The position numbers and the translations under genes were made by a program. Positions 1 through 8,660 of a DNA stretch of 64,000 nt are shown here, one piece after another (positions within the stretch are counted from its first letter, which is position 1; each line of letters starts with the position of its first letter). The notes beneath the pieces were generated by a model. It was not told the DNA's origin. It did no database searches and saw nothing but the letters and a program-made list of their open reading frames with translations. Source of the stretch: DATCMH01 sp036563505 (GTDB lineage: Bacteria > Pseudomonadota > Alphaproteobacteria > Rhizobiales > Beijerinckiaceae); contig DATCMH010000002.1 of the NCBI GenBank assembly GCA_036563505.1, positions 372,001 through 436,000 of the forward strand, read 5' to 3'.

Positions 1-1
1 G

Positions 2-1114
2 GAGATCACGACCGTTCCGGTCGCCCTGGGCGAGCGCTCCTACGAGATCCTCGTCGGCCGCGGGGCCTTGAGCCGGGCACCCGAGCGGCTGGCAGCGCTC
101 GGTGCCCGCCGGGTTGCCCTCGTGACCGATGCCAACGTGGGCGCGACCTACGCCGAGGACCTCGCGGGCGCGATCGGGGCGGCGGGCCTTGCCGTTTCGA
201 CCGTCACCGTGGTCCCCGGAGAGGCCTCCAAGAGCTACGCCACCTTCGCGGAGGTCTGTGATGGGATTATCGGGGCCAAGGTCGAGCGCGGCGATCTCGT
301 GCTAGCCCTCGGCGGCGGCGTCGTCGGCGACCTCGCCGGCTTCGCGGCGGCGGTGGTGCGCCGCGGAGTGCGGTTCGTCCAGGTGCCGACGACGCTGCTC
401 GCCCAGGTTGATTCCTCCGTCGGGGGCAAGACCGGGATCAACTCCCCGCATGGCAAGAACCTCGTCGGGGCCTTCCACCAGCCAAGCCTCGTCATCGCCG
501 ACACCGCGCTCCTCGACACGCTGCCGCCGCGCGAGATGCGCGCGGGCTACGCGGAGGTGGTGAAATACGGCCTGATCGACCGGCCCGATTTCTACGCTTG
601 GTGCGAGCGCTCCTGGCGCGGCCTCTTCGCGGGCGGGCCGGAGCGGGACCACGCCGTCGCCGAGAGCTGCCGGGCCAAGGCCGCGGTCGTCGCCCGGGAC
701 GAACGCGAGGAGGGCGACCGCGCGCTCCTCAATCTCGGCCATACCTTCGCCCACGCGTTGGAGCGCGTCACGGGCTATGACGCAGCGCGTCTCGTCCACG
801 GCGAGGCAGTGGCGATCGGGCTGGCGCTGGCCTTCCGCTTCTCGACCACGCTCGGGCTCTGCCCCGGTCAGGATGCGGAAAGGGTTGCAGGTCACTTGGC
901 GACTGTCGGCCTGCCGACCGCGTTGGCCGCGGTGCCCGGCGGCTGCGGCTCGGTCGAGGCGCTTCTCGACGCGATGGCGCAGGACAAGAAGGTGAAGGCC
1001 GGCCGCCTCACCTTCATCCTGGCGCGCGGCATCGGCGAGAGCTTCATCGCGCCGGGTGTCGAGGTCGACGCCGTGCGCGGATTCCTTGAAACCGAAATGG
1101 CCCGGACGGCTTAA
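2..1114 (+). CDS. aroB: 3-dehydroquinate synthase (5' end outside window)
   Basis: AroB converts DAHP to 3-dehydroquinate, the second step of the cytoplasmic shikimate pathway, using NAD and a divalent metal. The reading frame is open from base 2 of the window, so the true start lies upstream; an internal start at 68 would remove the first beta strands. Visible family motifs are PGEASKS, the nucleotide-binding run GGGVVGDLAGF, DSSVGGKTGIN, the metal-site segment NLGHTFAHALE and HGEAVAIG near the C-terminus. The protein ends normally at a TAA stop. Its usual partner aroK would be expected just upstream, outside the window. The next gene starts 17 bases downstream on the same strand, suggesting co-transcription. 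Confidence 0.96.
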   Translation, partial: EITTVPVALGERSYEILVGRGALSRAPERLAALGARRVALVTDANVGATYAEDLAGAIGAAGLAVSTVTVVPGEASKSYATFAEVCDGIIGAKVERGDLVLALGGGVVGDLAGFAAAVVRRGVRFVQVPTTLLAQVDSSVGGKTGINSPHGKNLVGAFHQPSLVIADTALLDTLPPREMRAGYAEVVKYGLIDRPDFYAWCERSWRGLFAGGPERDHAVAESCRAKAAVVARDEREEGDRALLNLGHTFAHALERVTGYDAARLVHGEAVAIGLALAFRFSTTLGLCPGQDAERVAGHLATVGLPTALAAVPGGCGSVEALLDAMAQDKKVKAGRLTFILARGIGESFIAPGVEVDAVRGFLETEMARTA

Positions 1115-1131
1115 TTCCCGGGCGTGACCCC

Positions 1132-2433
1132 ATGACCGAAGACCCCGAGATTTCCCTCTGGCTCGCCGCCCTCATCGTGGTGGCCTGCCTCCTGCTCTCC
1201 GCCTTCTTCTCGGCGGGCGAGACTGCCTTCACGGGCGCCTCGCGCGCCCGCATGCTGACCCTCGAGAAGGCAGGGGACGTCCGCGCCGTCATCGTGAACC
1301 GGCTCTTGGCGCTGCGCGAGCGCTTCATTGGCGCGATGCTGATCGGCAACAACATCGTCAATATCGGTGTCTCGGCCTTCACGACGAGCGTGCTGGTGGG
1401 CATCTTCGGCCCCGAGGGCGTGATCTACGCCACGGGTCTCATGTCGCTCCTCGTCATCATCTTCGCCGAGGTGCTGCCCAAGACGCTCGCGATCAACTCA
1501 CCCGACCGGGTCTCGCTGTTCATCGCGCGGCCGGTCTCCTGGATCGTCGCCCTCTTCGGCCCGCTGACGCTCGCCATCGAGCATCTCGTGCGTCTCATGC
1601 TGCGCCCCTTCGGCATCCGCATTGGCGAGAACCAGGCGATCCTCTCCGCCACCGAGGAGATCCGCGGCCAGGTCGACCTGCTCCACCAGGAGGGCGGCGT
1701 CGCCAAGGTCGAGCGCGACATGCTCGGCGGCCTCCTCGACCTGGAGGAGCTCACCGTCTCCGAGGTGATGGTCCACCGCACCAAGATGCGCACCATCAAC
1801 GCCGACCTCACCTCCGAGGAGATCGTGCGCGAGGTGCTCTCCTCGCCCTATACCCGCCTGCCGCTGTGGCGGGAGCGGCCCGACAATATCGTCGGCGTGC
1901 TCCACGCCAAGGACCTCCTGCGGGCGCTCGATGCGGTGGGCGGCGACGCCTCGAAGCTGAAAGTCGAGGCGATCGCCCTCGAGACCTGGTTCGTGCCCGA
2001 CACCACGAGCCTGCGCGACCAGCTCAAGGCCTTTCTCGCCAAGAAGATGCACTTCGCCCTCGTCGTCGACGAGTACGGCGAAGTGCAAGGGCTCGTGACC
2101 CTCGAGGACATCCTCGAAGAGATCGTCGGCGACATCAAAGACGAGCACGACGTCGCCGTGCAGGGCGTGCGTCCCCAGGCCGACGGCTCGGTGAACGTCG
2201 ACGGCTCGGTGCCGATCCGCGACCTCAACCGCGCCATGGACTGGAACCTGCCCGACGAGGAGGCCACGACGGTGGCGGGCCTCGTCATTCACGAGGCCCG
2301 CTCGATCCCCGACGCCGGCCAGGTGTTCAACTTCCACGGCTTCCGCTTTCAGGTGCTCCGCAAGTCGCGAAACCGCATCACGGCGCTCAAGATCGCGCCC
2401 CACGCGGCACGGGCGCGGCGGGCGGCGGAGTAG
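1132..2433 (+). CDS. HlyC/CorC (CNNM-type) family transporter with CBS domains
   Basis: A 433-residue protein with the standard CNNM/CorC architecture. An N-terminal DUF21 membrane domain (about residues 8-190) has several hydrophobic helices and the segment SAGETAFTGASRARM. It is followed by a pair of CBS domains (about 205-330, including LVVDEYGEVQGLVTLEDILEE split here as LVVDEYGEVQG and LEDILEE) and a C-terminal CorC_HlyC domain (about 345-425). Members are linked to magnesium or cobalt efflux or resistance; the substrate cannot be read from sequence. The gene follows aroB by 17 bases, an arrangement seen in other alphaproteobacteria, and is followed by a large inverted repeat. Confidence 0.92.
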   Translation: MTEDPEISLWLAALIVVACLLLSAFFSAGETAFTGASRARMLTLEKAGDVRAVIVNRLLALRERFIGAMLIGNNIVNIGVSAFTTSVLVGIFGPEGVIYATGLMSLLVIIFAEVLPKTLAINSPDRVSLFIARPVSWIVALFGPLTLAIEHLVRLMLRPFGIRIGENQAILSATEEIRGQVDLLHQEGGVAKVERDMLGGLLDLEELTVSEVMVHRTKMRTINADLTSEEIVREVLSSPYTRLPLWRERPDNIVGVLHAKDLLRALDAVGGDASKLKVEAIALETWFVPDTTSLRDQLKAFLAKKMHFALVVDEYGEVQGLVTLEDILEEIVGDIKDEHDVAVQGVRPQADGSVNVDGSVPIRDLNRAMDWNLPDEEATTVAGLVIHEARSIPDAGQVFNFHGFRFQVLRKSRNRITALKIAPHAARARRAAE

Positions 2434-2441
2434 GCGCCTCT

Positions 2442-2559
2442 GTCATTCCGGGGCGCGCGGAGCGCGAGCCCGGAATCCACGACTGGGCCGGGAGCTGCTC
2501 GCGGCCCCTCACCCAGTCGTGGATTCCGGGTTCTCGGCTTCGCCGAGCCCCGGAATGAC
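2442..2559. repeat. Dispersed inverted-repeat element, family C (GTCATTCCGGGG type)
   Basis: The element opens with GTCATTCCGGGGC and closes with its reverse complement GCCCCGGAATGAC. Nested inside are CCCGGAATCCACGACTGGG and a matching inverted arm. Related copies occur at 34857-34968, 59542-59659 and 63238-63354. It lies between two convergent genes and could also act as a bidirectional transcript-end hairpin. Confidence 0.85.
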
Positions 2560-2575
2560 GGCGGAGTGCGAGCGA

Positions 2576-3439
2576 TCAGGGCCGCAGGACCCCGATCAGC
2601 GCCGCATTCACCGGCTCAACCTCCTCGCGGTGAATCCAGTGCGTCGCCTCTTCGAAGAAGCGGAGGTCCGCCTGCTCGCACAAGTCCGCGCTCGCGGTCG
2701 CCAGACCCCGCTCCAAGGCAACGTCCTTGACGCCCCAGAGGACGAGGGTCGGCGCCTTGATCCGCGGATCGGCCGGCTCCGCGCGGGGCACCCGCATCAG
2801 GGCGCGATACCAGTTCAGCATGGCGGTGAGCGCGCCGGGTTCGGCCCAGGCGTCGGTGTAAGCCGCGAGATCGGCTTCGGAGAAGGCGCCGGGCCGGCTG
2901 GTCGAGGTCAGACTGCGGCGCAATAGAGCGTAGTCGCCAAGGGCGAGGAGGCGCTCCGGCACGGCGGGAAGCTGGAAGAAGCCGACATAGCCGCTGCGCA
3001 AGGCTTGGGTGAGATGCCGCCGCGCATATGAACCGGCAACCGCCGGGTGAGGCGCGTTCAGGATCGCGAGGCGCTCGACAAGGTCGGGGCGGGTGCTCGC
3101 CGCCCACCAGGCGACGAGGCCGCCCCAATCGTGCCCGACGAGGTGGGCGCGCTCGCGGCCGCAAGCCTTGATCAGGCGCGCGACGTCGTCGACCAGGGTG
3201 TCGAGACCGTAAGCCCGGATGCCCTCCGGCTTGCTGCTCTGCCCGTAACCGCGCTGGTCGGGAACGACGACGCGAAGGCCCGCGGCCGCGAGCGGGCCGA
3301 CCTGATGCCGCCAGCTGCGGCCCGTCTCCGGAAAGCCGTGCAACAGGAGGACGAGCGGCCCGTCCTCCGGACCCGCCTCGGCGACCTGGAGGCGGACCTC
3401 GCCAAGGTCGATCACGCGGTGCGCGATCTCGGCGCTCAC
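2576..3439 (-). CDS. Alpha/beta hydrolase (epoxide hydrolase-like)
   Basis: A 287-residue alpha/beta-hydrolase. Visible motifs are the oxyanion segment LLLHGFPETG (residues 31-40), DQRGYGQS (61-68) and the nucleophile elbow VGHDWGG (101-107). Asp104 sits in the nucleophile position, as in soluble epoxide hydrolases and haloalkane dehalogenases rather than serine esterases. A C-terminal ATHWIHREE supplies the catalytic His. The W after the nucleophile Asp favours epoxide hydrolase. The start overlaps the stop of the upstream exporter gene by four bases (ATGA), so the two are probably translationally coupled. The substrate is unknown. Confidence 0.85.
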   Translation of the reverse strand: MSAEIAHRVIDLGEVRLQVAEAGPEDGPLVLLLHGFPETGRSWRHQVGPLAAAGLRVVVPDQRGYGQSSKPEGIRAYGLDTLVDDVARLIKACGRERAHLVGHDWGGLVAWWAASTRPDLVERLAILNAPHPAVAGSYARRHLTQALRSGYVGFFQLPAVPERLLALGDYALLRRSLTSTSRPGAFSEADLAAYTDAWAEPGALTAMLNWYRALMRVPRAEPADPRIKAPTLVLWGVKDVALERGLATASADLCEQADLRFFEEATHWIHREEVEPVNAALIGVLRP

Positions 3440-5235
3440 GCCATCACCACGTCGGCGGCGGTCGGCGCCTTCGCCTCCTCCGCGCCCGCCATGAACTGCG
3501 CCCGGGCGAGATCCGCGAAGCGGCCGCCCTTGGCGACGAGCTCGTCGAAGGTGCCCGTCTCGATGATCCGCCCCTGGTCGAAGACGAGGATGCGGTCGGC
3601 GCTGCGGATCGTGGCGAGGCGGTGCGCGATGACGAAGGTCGTGCGTCCCTTCATCACCTCCTCCAGCGCGAGCTGGAGCTTGCGCTCGGTGGTGGCGTCG
3701 AGGGCGCTCGTCGCCTCGTCGAGAATGAGGATCGGCGGATTCTTGAGCAGCGCCCGCGCGATGGAGAGGCGCTGGCGCTCGCCGCCCGACAGCGAGCGGC
3801 CGCGCTCGCCGATGACGGTGTCGAGGCCGTCAGTCTGCCGGCTGATGAACTCGATAGCCTGGGCGCGCTCCAGAGCCTCGATCATCTCCGCATCCGTGGC
3901 GTCGGGGCGGCCGACCTGCAGGTTCTCCCGGATCGAGCGGGCGAAGAGCATCGGCTCCTGGAACACCACGCCGATGTTGCGGCGGAGCGATGCAAGACAG
4001 AGGTCTCGGATGTCGTCGCCGTCAAGGCGGATCGCGCCCGATTGCGGGTCGAAGGCGCGGTGAAGGAGGCCGAGCGTCGTCGACTTGCCGGATCCCGTAG
4101 AACCGACGAGCGCCACCGTCTCGCCCGGCAGGGCGGCGAAGGACACGTCGAGGATCGCCGGGCGCTTGCCGTCGTAGGAGAATGTGACGTTCTCGAAGGC
4201 GACGCTGCCCGCGAAACGCTCCACGTTCTTGGCGCTGGGCTTGTCGCGGACGGACGGAGTCGTGTCGAGAATGTCGAAGAACTCCCGCATCTTCGGCGCC
4301 TGCATGAAGAGCTGGTTCACGAAGCCCACCGCCGCCTCGAGCCGCCCGATGAGCATGGTCGCGATGCTCATGAAGGTGACGATCTCGCCGATGGAGGCGA
4401 GGTTGTTGAGGTGCAGCCAGGTGCCGACGAGGAAGATCGCGGTGACGGTCAGCGTGGCAGAGGCCCGCGTCGCCACGTTGGCGAGCGCCCACCAGGACAG
4501 GACCGGGTTCTGGGCGGCCAGCAGCTGCCGGATGATGCCATGCAGGGCCGTCGCCTCGGCCTTGGCGCGGGTGAAGGACTGGATGACGGGCACGTTGCCG
4601 AGCGCGTCCGAGGCGTGCTCGGCGAGATAGGAGTGGTAGGTCTCGACGTGGCCCTGCAGCACCTCCGTCTTGCGCAGCACGATGGCCGTGAGCACCGTGA
4701 AGACGACGACGAGGGCGACGAGGAGTAGCCCCAAGCGCCAGTTCAGGAACACGGTGAGTGGCAGGAGGACGCCGAGCGACACGAAGGCCGAGAGATGGTC
4801 CCGGAAAAATCCGAGCCACAGCCAGGACATGCCGTTCGAGCCCTCCAGCATGACCTTAAGCACCCGCCCCGAATGGGTGGCGGTGTGGAAGGCGAGCGGC
4901 AATTCGAGGACGTGCTCGAAATAGTTCGCCATCGTGGCGAGCCGCCGGCGGTGGGAGAGCCGGTCGGCGTAAAGTGCCACGAGCACGCCCGCCCCGATCG
5001 TGAAGAGCCCGAAGGCCACCCAGGCGATGATGAGCGGCGTCAGCGTCCCGAAGGTCACGGGCGTCGCGCCCGGCACCTGCGCCCGGGTCAAAAGGTCGAT
5101 GATGCGGCCGAACAGGATCGGCTCGGCGAAGGCCGCGATGGCGAGCGCGATGTTCGCGAGCGAGAGGATGCCGCCGAGGCGAAGGTCGCTGCCGAGCTGC
5201 CCCAGAACCCGCCCATACAACCGAACCAGGTTCAT
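3436..5235 (-). CDS. ndvA: ABC exporter, fused permease/ATPase, NdvA-like (cyclic beta-1,2-glucan exporter family)
   Basis: A 599-residue half-transporter of the exporter type. The N-terminal six-helix membrane domain (about 1-320) is followed by an ATPase domain with Walker A GSTGSGKST (about 378-386), signature LSGGERQR (about 482-489) and Walker B ILILDEATSALD. The opening MNLVRLYGRVLGQL and overall length match rhizobial NdvA/ChvA proteins, which export cyclic beta-1,2-glucan to the periplasm for hypo-osmotic adaptation. No glucan synthase (ndvB) is present in the window, so the substrate is by family resemblance only. It overlaps the downstream hydrolase by four bases. Confidence 0.85.
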   Translation of the reverse strand: MNLVRLYGRVLGQLGSDLRLGGILSLANIALAIAAFAEPILFGRIIDLLTRAQVPGATPVTFGTLTPLIIAWVAFGLFTIGAGVLVALYADRLSHRRRLATMANYFEHVLELPLAFHTATHSGRVLKVMLEGSNGMSWLWLGFFRDHLSAFVSLGVLLPLTVFLNWRLGLLLVALVVVFTVLTAIVLRKTEVLQGHVETYHSYLAEHASDALGNVPVIQSFTRAKAEATALHGIIRQLLAAQNPVLSWWALANVATRASATLTVTAIFLVGTWLHLNNLASIGEIVTFMSIATMLIGRLEAAVGFVNQLFMQAPKMREFFDILDTTPSVRDKPSAKNVERFAGSVAFENVTFSYDGKRPAILDVSFAALPGETVALVGSTGSGKSTTLGLLHRAFDPQSGAIRLDGDDIRDLCLASLRRNIGVVFQEPMLFARSIRENLQVGRPDATDAEMIEALERAQAIEFISRQTDGLDTVIGERGRSLSGGERQRLSIARALLKNPPILILDEATSALDATTERKLQLALEEVMKGRTTFVIAHRLATIRSADRILVFDQGRIIETGTFDELVAKGGRFADLARAQFMAGAEEAKAPTAADVVMA

Positions 5236-5289
5236 GCCCGTCCTCTCGCGCGTCGCCAGGCGACGATCCTTGTTCCCCGTCGGGAACGG

Positions 5290-5919
5290 TCAAGCCCTGC
5301 TTTCGGTTCGGCGCGTCCCGTCCATCAGCTCGGCGATCCGCTGCGCATTCTCGTGCGGGCGGGTGCGAAGGGCGGCGGTGATGGCCGCGTGGTCCGGATC
5401 CGCCTTGTGCTGGTTCAGCTTCCATTGTCCGGTCACGACCACGTCCTCGATCGCGACGCCGACGATCGCGGCCGTCATGGCGGCGAGGCGCTTCGGGTCC
5501 ATCTTGTCCGAGGTCCAGGGCTTCTTCGGCGCGAGCGCCGCCTCGTGATGCGCCGAGAGGCGGTCGAGGTGATCGGGCAGCCAGTCCGCGGGCATGACTG
5601 CGGCGCGGCCCGCGACATGGACCGCCGTGTAAAGCCACGTCGAGACCTGGTTCGCGGAGGCGTACCAGTCCGGGGAGACGTAAGCGTCCGGCCCGGTGCA
5701 GGTCAGGAGCACCCGCGGGTTCGCCGCGGCATGGGCGTGAATGGTGTTGGCGCGGGCGACGTGCAGCTCGATGCGGCGCTCGGCCGGGTGGTAGAGGAAC
5801 GGCACATGGGCCGCGAACGGCCCCTCGGGCGTCTGCGCGATCAAGGTGCCGAAGCCGCGCGCGAGGAGGAAGGCGTCGCAGGCTTGCGGTTCGGCGCGGA
5901 AGGCGGGGTGGACGTACAT
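5290..5919 (-). CDS. PaiB-like FMN-binding protein
   Basis: A 209-residue protein of the PaiB family (FMN-binding, split-barrel fold). It begins MYVHPAFR, as PaiB proteins do, and contains HVPFLYHP, the substrate-loop-like TGPDAYVSPDWY and the C-terminal GQWKLNQHK that is highly characteristic of the family. In Bacillus PaiB was described as a negative regulator of sporulation and protease genes; in proteobacteria the role is unclear, and an FMN- or heme-dependent reductase is equally plausible. The gap of 54 bases to ndvA allows, but does not prove, co-transcription. Confidence 0.88.
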   Translation of the reverse strand: MYVHPAFRAEPQACDAFLLARGFGTLIAQTPEGPFAAHVPFLYHPAERRIELHVARANTIHAHAAANPRVLLTCTGPDAYVSPDWYASANQVSTWLYTAVHVAGRAAVMPADWLPDHLDRLSAHHEAALAPKKPWTSDKMDPKRLAAMTAAIVGVAIEDVVVTGQWKLNQHKADPDHAAITAALRTRPHENAQRIAELMDGTRRTESRA

Positions 5920-6219
5920 GGCGCGAAGGCTCCGGGGCTGAAACGAGGAGCCGCCGAACCCGCGTCCCGATCCGGCCGCGCGCTCGGCGGCCGGGGAAAC
6001 GACGCGGGCGGACCCTATCCGCGCGCGACCGCTCCGGCCTCGGAGGAGGCGGCGCGGCGTCGGGCGCGGGCGAGAAGCGTCGTCATGGCGACGCTTTATG
6101 ACGCCCTGCCCGCCCCTGTCAAAGGCACAAGGTTAACCCTTCCTTCAGCGCGCCTTTCTTAAGGTCGGACAGGTGTCGGAGCGCCGTAGAGGACAGGCGC
6201 CCCGCGAAGAGGGCCGTCC
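5920..6219. other. Divergent intergenic region, 300 bases, no gene
   Basis: This spacer separates the minus-strand paiB-like gene from the plus-strand motA-like gene, so it must hold both promoters. Its paiB-proximal half is very GC-rich. The part near 6100-6165 is more AT-rich and is the likelier site of the motA-side promoter. No convincing -35/-10 pair, small ORF or hairpin was recognised. Confidence 0.5.
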
Positions 6220-6990
6220 ATGGACATCGCAACCGGCGCCGGTCTCATCGGGGGCATCGGTGTCATCGTCGGGCTGATCATGATCGACGGCGGCAACTTC
6301 GCCGCCTTCTTCGACAAGCACGCGGTGATCGTTATCTTCGGCGGCGCGACGGCGGCGACGCTGACCCGCTTCCCCTTTTCCGTGATCATGCACGGATTGC
6401 CGATGGGGCTTCGCTTCGCTTTCTCCATGCGCTCGACCCATCCGCGTGAGCTCATCGAGGAGATCACTCAGATCGCGGAGGTCGCCCGCAAGAGCGGCCC
6501 CATGGGCCTCGAGAACGTCGAGGCGTCCGATCCCTTCCTGGCGCAGGGCATCCGCTACGTCGCCGACGGCTACGACCGCGACCTCATCAAGGAGACGATG
6601 GAGCGCGACCGCGACCTCTTCCTCCAGAGCCTGGATGAAGGCTCGAAAGTCTACCGCGCTTACGGCGACTGCGCCCCGGCCTGGGGCATGATCGGCACCA
6701 TCCTCGGCATGGTGACGATGTTCGCCAACATGTCGGACCCCTCGAAGCTGGGCCCCGCGATGGCGACCGCGTTGCTCGCCACCCTCTACGGCGCGGTGAT
6801 CGCCAACATGATCTGCCTGCCCATCGCCGACAAGCTGCACATCAAGCTCGAGGAGGAGGACATCTCCCGCTCGCTCATCATCGACGGCGTGCTCCTCATC
6901 CGCGATTCCAAGAGCCCGTCCCTCGTGAAGGAGATGCTGGCCACCTACCTGCCGGAAGGTCACCGGCACGATCTGGCCGAGGCCACGTAG
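6220..6990 (+). CDS. MotA/PomA-like motor stator A subunit
   Basis: A 256-residue four-helix inner-membrane protein of the MotA/TolQ/ExbB superfamily, MotA/PomA branch. It has two N-terminal helices (about 5-22 and 33-50), a charged cytoplasmic loop (about 70-150) and two C-terminal helices. Pro153 in APAWGMIGT and Pro201 in NMICLPIAD occupy the places of the two conserved MotA prolines. Together with the next gene it should form an ion channel that drives rotation. The spacing to the next gene is 5 bases. No flagellar gene is visible nearby, so a role other than flagellar rotation cannot be excluded. Confidence 0.87.
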   Translation: MDIATGAGLIGGIGVIVGLIMIDGGNFAAFFDKHAVIVIFGGATAATLTRFPFSVIMHGLPMGLRFAFSMRSTHPRELIEEITQIAEVARKSGPMGLENVEASDPFLAQGIRYVADGYDRDLIKETMERDRDLFLQSLDEGSKVYRAYGDCAPAWGMIGTILGMVTMFANMSDPSKLGPAMATALLATLYGAVIANMICLPIADKLHIKLEEEDISRSLIIDGVLLIRDSKSPSLVKEMLATYLPEGHRHDLAEAT

Positions 6991-6995
6991 ACGCT

Positions 6996-7826
6996 ATGGC
7001 CAGGAAGAAGCGGGGCGGAGCGCATGGCGGTCACGGCTGGTTCGTGACCTTCGCCGATCTCATGGCGCTCCTGATGAGCTTCTTCGTCATGGTCGCGGCC
7101 TATTCGACTCAGGACCAGAAAAAGCTCCAGCTCGTCGCGGGCTCGATGCGCGACGCCTTCGGCGTCTCCAAGGAGAGCCGTTTCGCCGGCATCATCGAGC
7201 AGGACGGTGTGCCGACGATGCCGAAGCTCAAGAACGCGAGGCCGGCGCCGCCCGAGGAGGCAACAGACAAGCCGGCGCCGAACGATCTCAAGCTCAAGCT
7301 CGAGGAAGGTCTCACGATGACCGCCTTTGACCGCGGCTTCGGCCTCGCGGCGGCGTCCTTACGCCAGGCGCTCCAGGACATGCCCGAGATCGCCGAGCTT
7401 TCGAAGGATCTCATCATCGACCAGAGCAAGGATGGCCTGAACCTGTCGCTGACCGACCAGGACGGCCGCTCCATGTTCCCGGACGGCTCGACCCAGCCCT
7501 ATGACCGGACACGCCGCATCCTCGAGAAGCTCGCCCCCACCTTACGGCGGATGCCGAACCGCCTCGCGGTGGTGGGCCACACGGCCGTGGCGAAGCCCGG
7601 CACCCGGGCTGTCGGCTCCCCTTGGGAGCTGTCCGCCGGCCGCGCCATCGTCGTGCGGGAGATCCTCGCCGCCAACGGGCTGCCGAGCGACCGCTTTGCC
7701 ACGGTGGCGGGCAAAGCGGACACCGAGCCGCTGTTTCCCGACAATCCGTATCTCGCCGCCAACCGTCGCGTGACGATCACCCTGCTCCACGAGGCGCCGC
7801 CCCTGCCCTTCGGCACGCGGCCTTGA
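6996..7826 (+). CDS. MotB-like stator B subunit with OmpA domain
   Basis: A 276-residue partner of the preceding MotA-like protein. A short cytoplasmic tail rich in Lys/Arg/Gly/His precedes one transmembrane helix (about 15-38) containing FADLMALLMSFF, where Asp21 is the expected ion-carrying residue of MotB. The C-terminal OmpA-like peptidoglycan-binding domain (about 150-270) includes VVGHTAV, SPWELSAGRA and YLAANRRVTI. The long linker around 75-150 resembles the plug and linker region of MotB. The pair is complete and the two genes are almost contiguous, so they are certainly co-transcribed. Confidence 0.88.
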   Translation: MARKKRGGAHGGHGWFVTFADLMALLMSFFVMVAAYSTQDQKKLQLVAGSMRDAFGVSKESRFAGIIEQDGVPTMPKLKNARPAPPEEATDKPAPNDLKLKLEEGLTMTAFDRGFGLAAASLRQALQDMPEIAELSKDLIIDQSKDGLNLSLTDQDGRSMFPDGSTQPYDRTRRILEKLAPTLRRMPNRLAVVGHTAVAKPGTRAVGSPWELSAGRAIVVREILAANGLPSDRFATVAGKADTEPLFPDNPYLAANRRVTITLLHEAPPLPFGTRP

Positions 7827-7833
7827 GGATCGT

Positions 7834-8247
7834 TCAGGCAGGCTCGAAACGGATGTCGTGGGCGCCCTTGTACAGAACCTCGCGGCCGAGCCTGTAGAGG
7901 TTCTCCTGCCCTTCGACGATGGTGAGGAAATGGTTGCCGGCGAGCTGGCCGACCTTGCTCGCGAAATGCACCCCGCCATAGGCCAGCAGGATCTCCGTCT
8001 CGGAGATGCCGCCGGGATACAGGATCATCTGGCCCGGCGCCGGGTAGCTGGTGTGGTTCTCGTAGCCCACGCCGAAATCGAGGTCGCCCAGCGGCATCCA
8101 GACGCCCTCGCCACTCCAGCGCACGTGGACGACCTGGCTCACGAAAGGCAGCGCGCGGACGAAGGCGTCGCAGGTCTTGGGGGCCGCGGCCCGCTCGAGG
8201 CGGCCGCGGAAGGTGTAGGGGCCGGCCGTGATCGTGAGGTGGTCCAT
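7834..8247 (-). CDS. DUF3830 family protein (cyclophilin-like fold)
   Basis: A 137-residue protein matching the DUF3830 pattern: an N-terminal LTITAGPYTFRGRLE, then APKTCDAF, HVRWSGEGVWMPLGD, YENHTSYPAPG and the closing SKVGQLAGNHFLTI. Members are predicted to have a cyclophilin-like beta barrel. They are often encoded near amidohydrolases or peptide transporters, but no biochemical function is established. The gene is convergent with the motB-like gene, with only seven bases between the stops. Confidence 0.8.
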   Translation of the reverse strand: MDHLTITAGPYTFRGRLERAAAPKTCDAFVRALPFVSQVVHVRWSGEGVWMPLGDLDFGVGYENHTSYPAPGQMILYPGGISETEILLAYGGVHFASKVGQLAGNHFLTIVEGQENLYRLGREVLYKGAHDIRFEPA

Positions 8248-8351
8248 GGGCGTCTCCGCCGACGCGGGAGGCGTCGCAGCAGCCCTCCTAGCCTATGATC
8301 CGTCCGGGTGGGAACCTGCTCTGGGGATGGTCGCCGCTCGTGCGGCCGTCG

Positions 8352-8525
8352 TCAGTCCAGGCCCGGCAGCACGCCGCTGTACTTCGCGTTGAGCTTCGGG
8401 CCGATCGTGGTGATCGCGCCGACGATGACGACGAAGATGGCCCCGCCGATGAGCGCATACTCGATCGAGGTGGCACCGCGCGTGTCGCGGAGGAAGCGTC
8501 GGAGCATCGGCCAGGTTCCGTTCAT
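8352..8525 (-). CDS. Flp family type IVb pilin
   Basis: A 57-residue Flp pilin. Residues 1-14 form a short basic leader, followed by RDTRGATSIEYALIGGAI and a hydrophobic helix. The Gly before ATSIEY is the expected prepilin peptidase cut, and the Glu at the fifth position of the mature pilin is conserved. The ATG at 8525 is chosen because it gives the usual leader length; a longer frame upstream has no pilin features. No tad/cpa assembly gene is present in the window, so it must use machinery encoded elsewhere or be non-functional. Confidence 0.85.
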   Translation of the reverse strand: MNGTWPMLRRFLRDTRGATSIEYALIGGAIFVVIVGAITTIGPKLNAKYSGVLPGLD

Positions 8526-8660
8526 GGCTTGACCGTAGCGCCTCGCTCCTTGGCCGAGGGTTAACGCGACCGCCGATGCACGGCGGCGGCGTTCATCATC
8601 TTGAGCAGCGTGAAGAAAACCTTCGCGCCATGCGCAGGATCGCACCGGCTACGGGGCCGC

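Noticed and set aside
1498..2403. Long minus-strand open frame (301 codons) opposite the CorC-type gene
   Set aside because: It is rich in His, Arg, Glu and Gly without motifs and mirrors the GC-rich codon pattern of the real gene; a typical antisense shadow.
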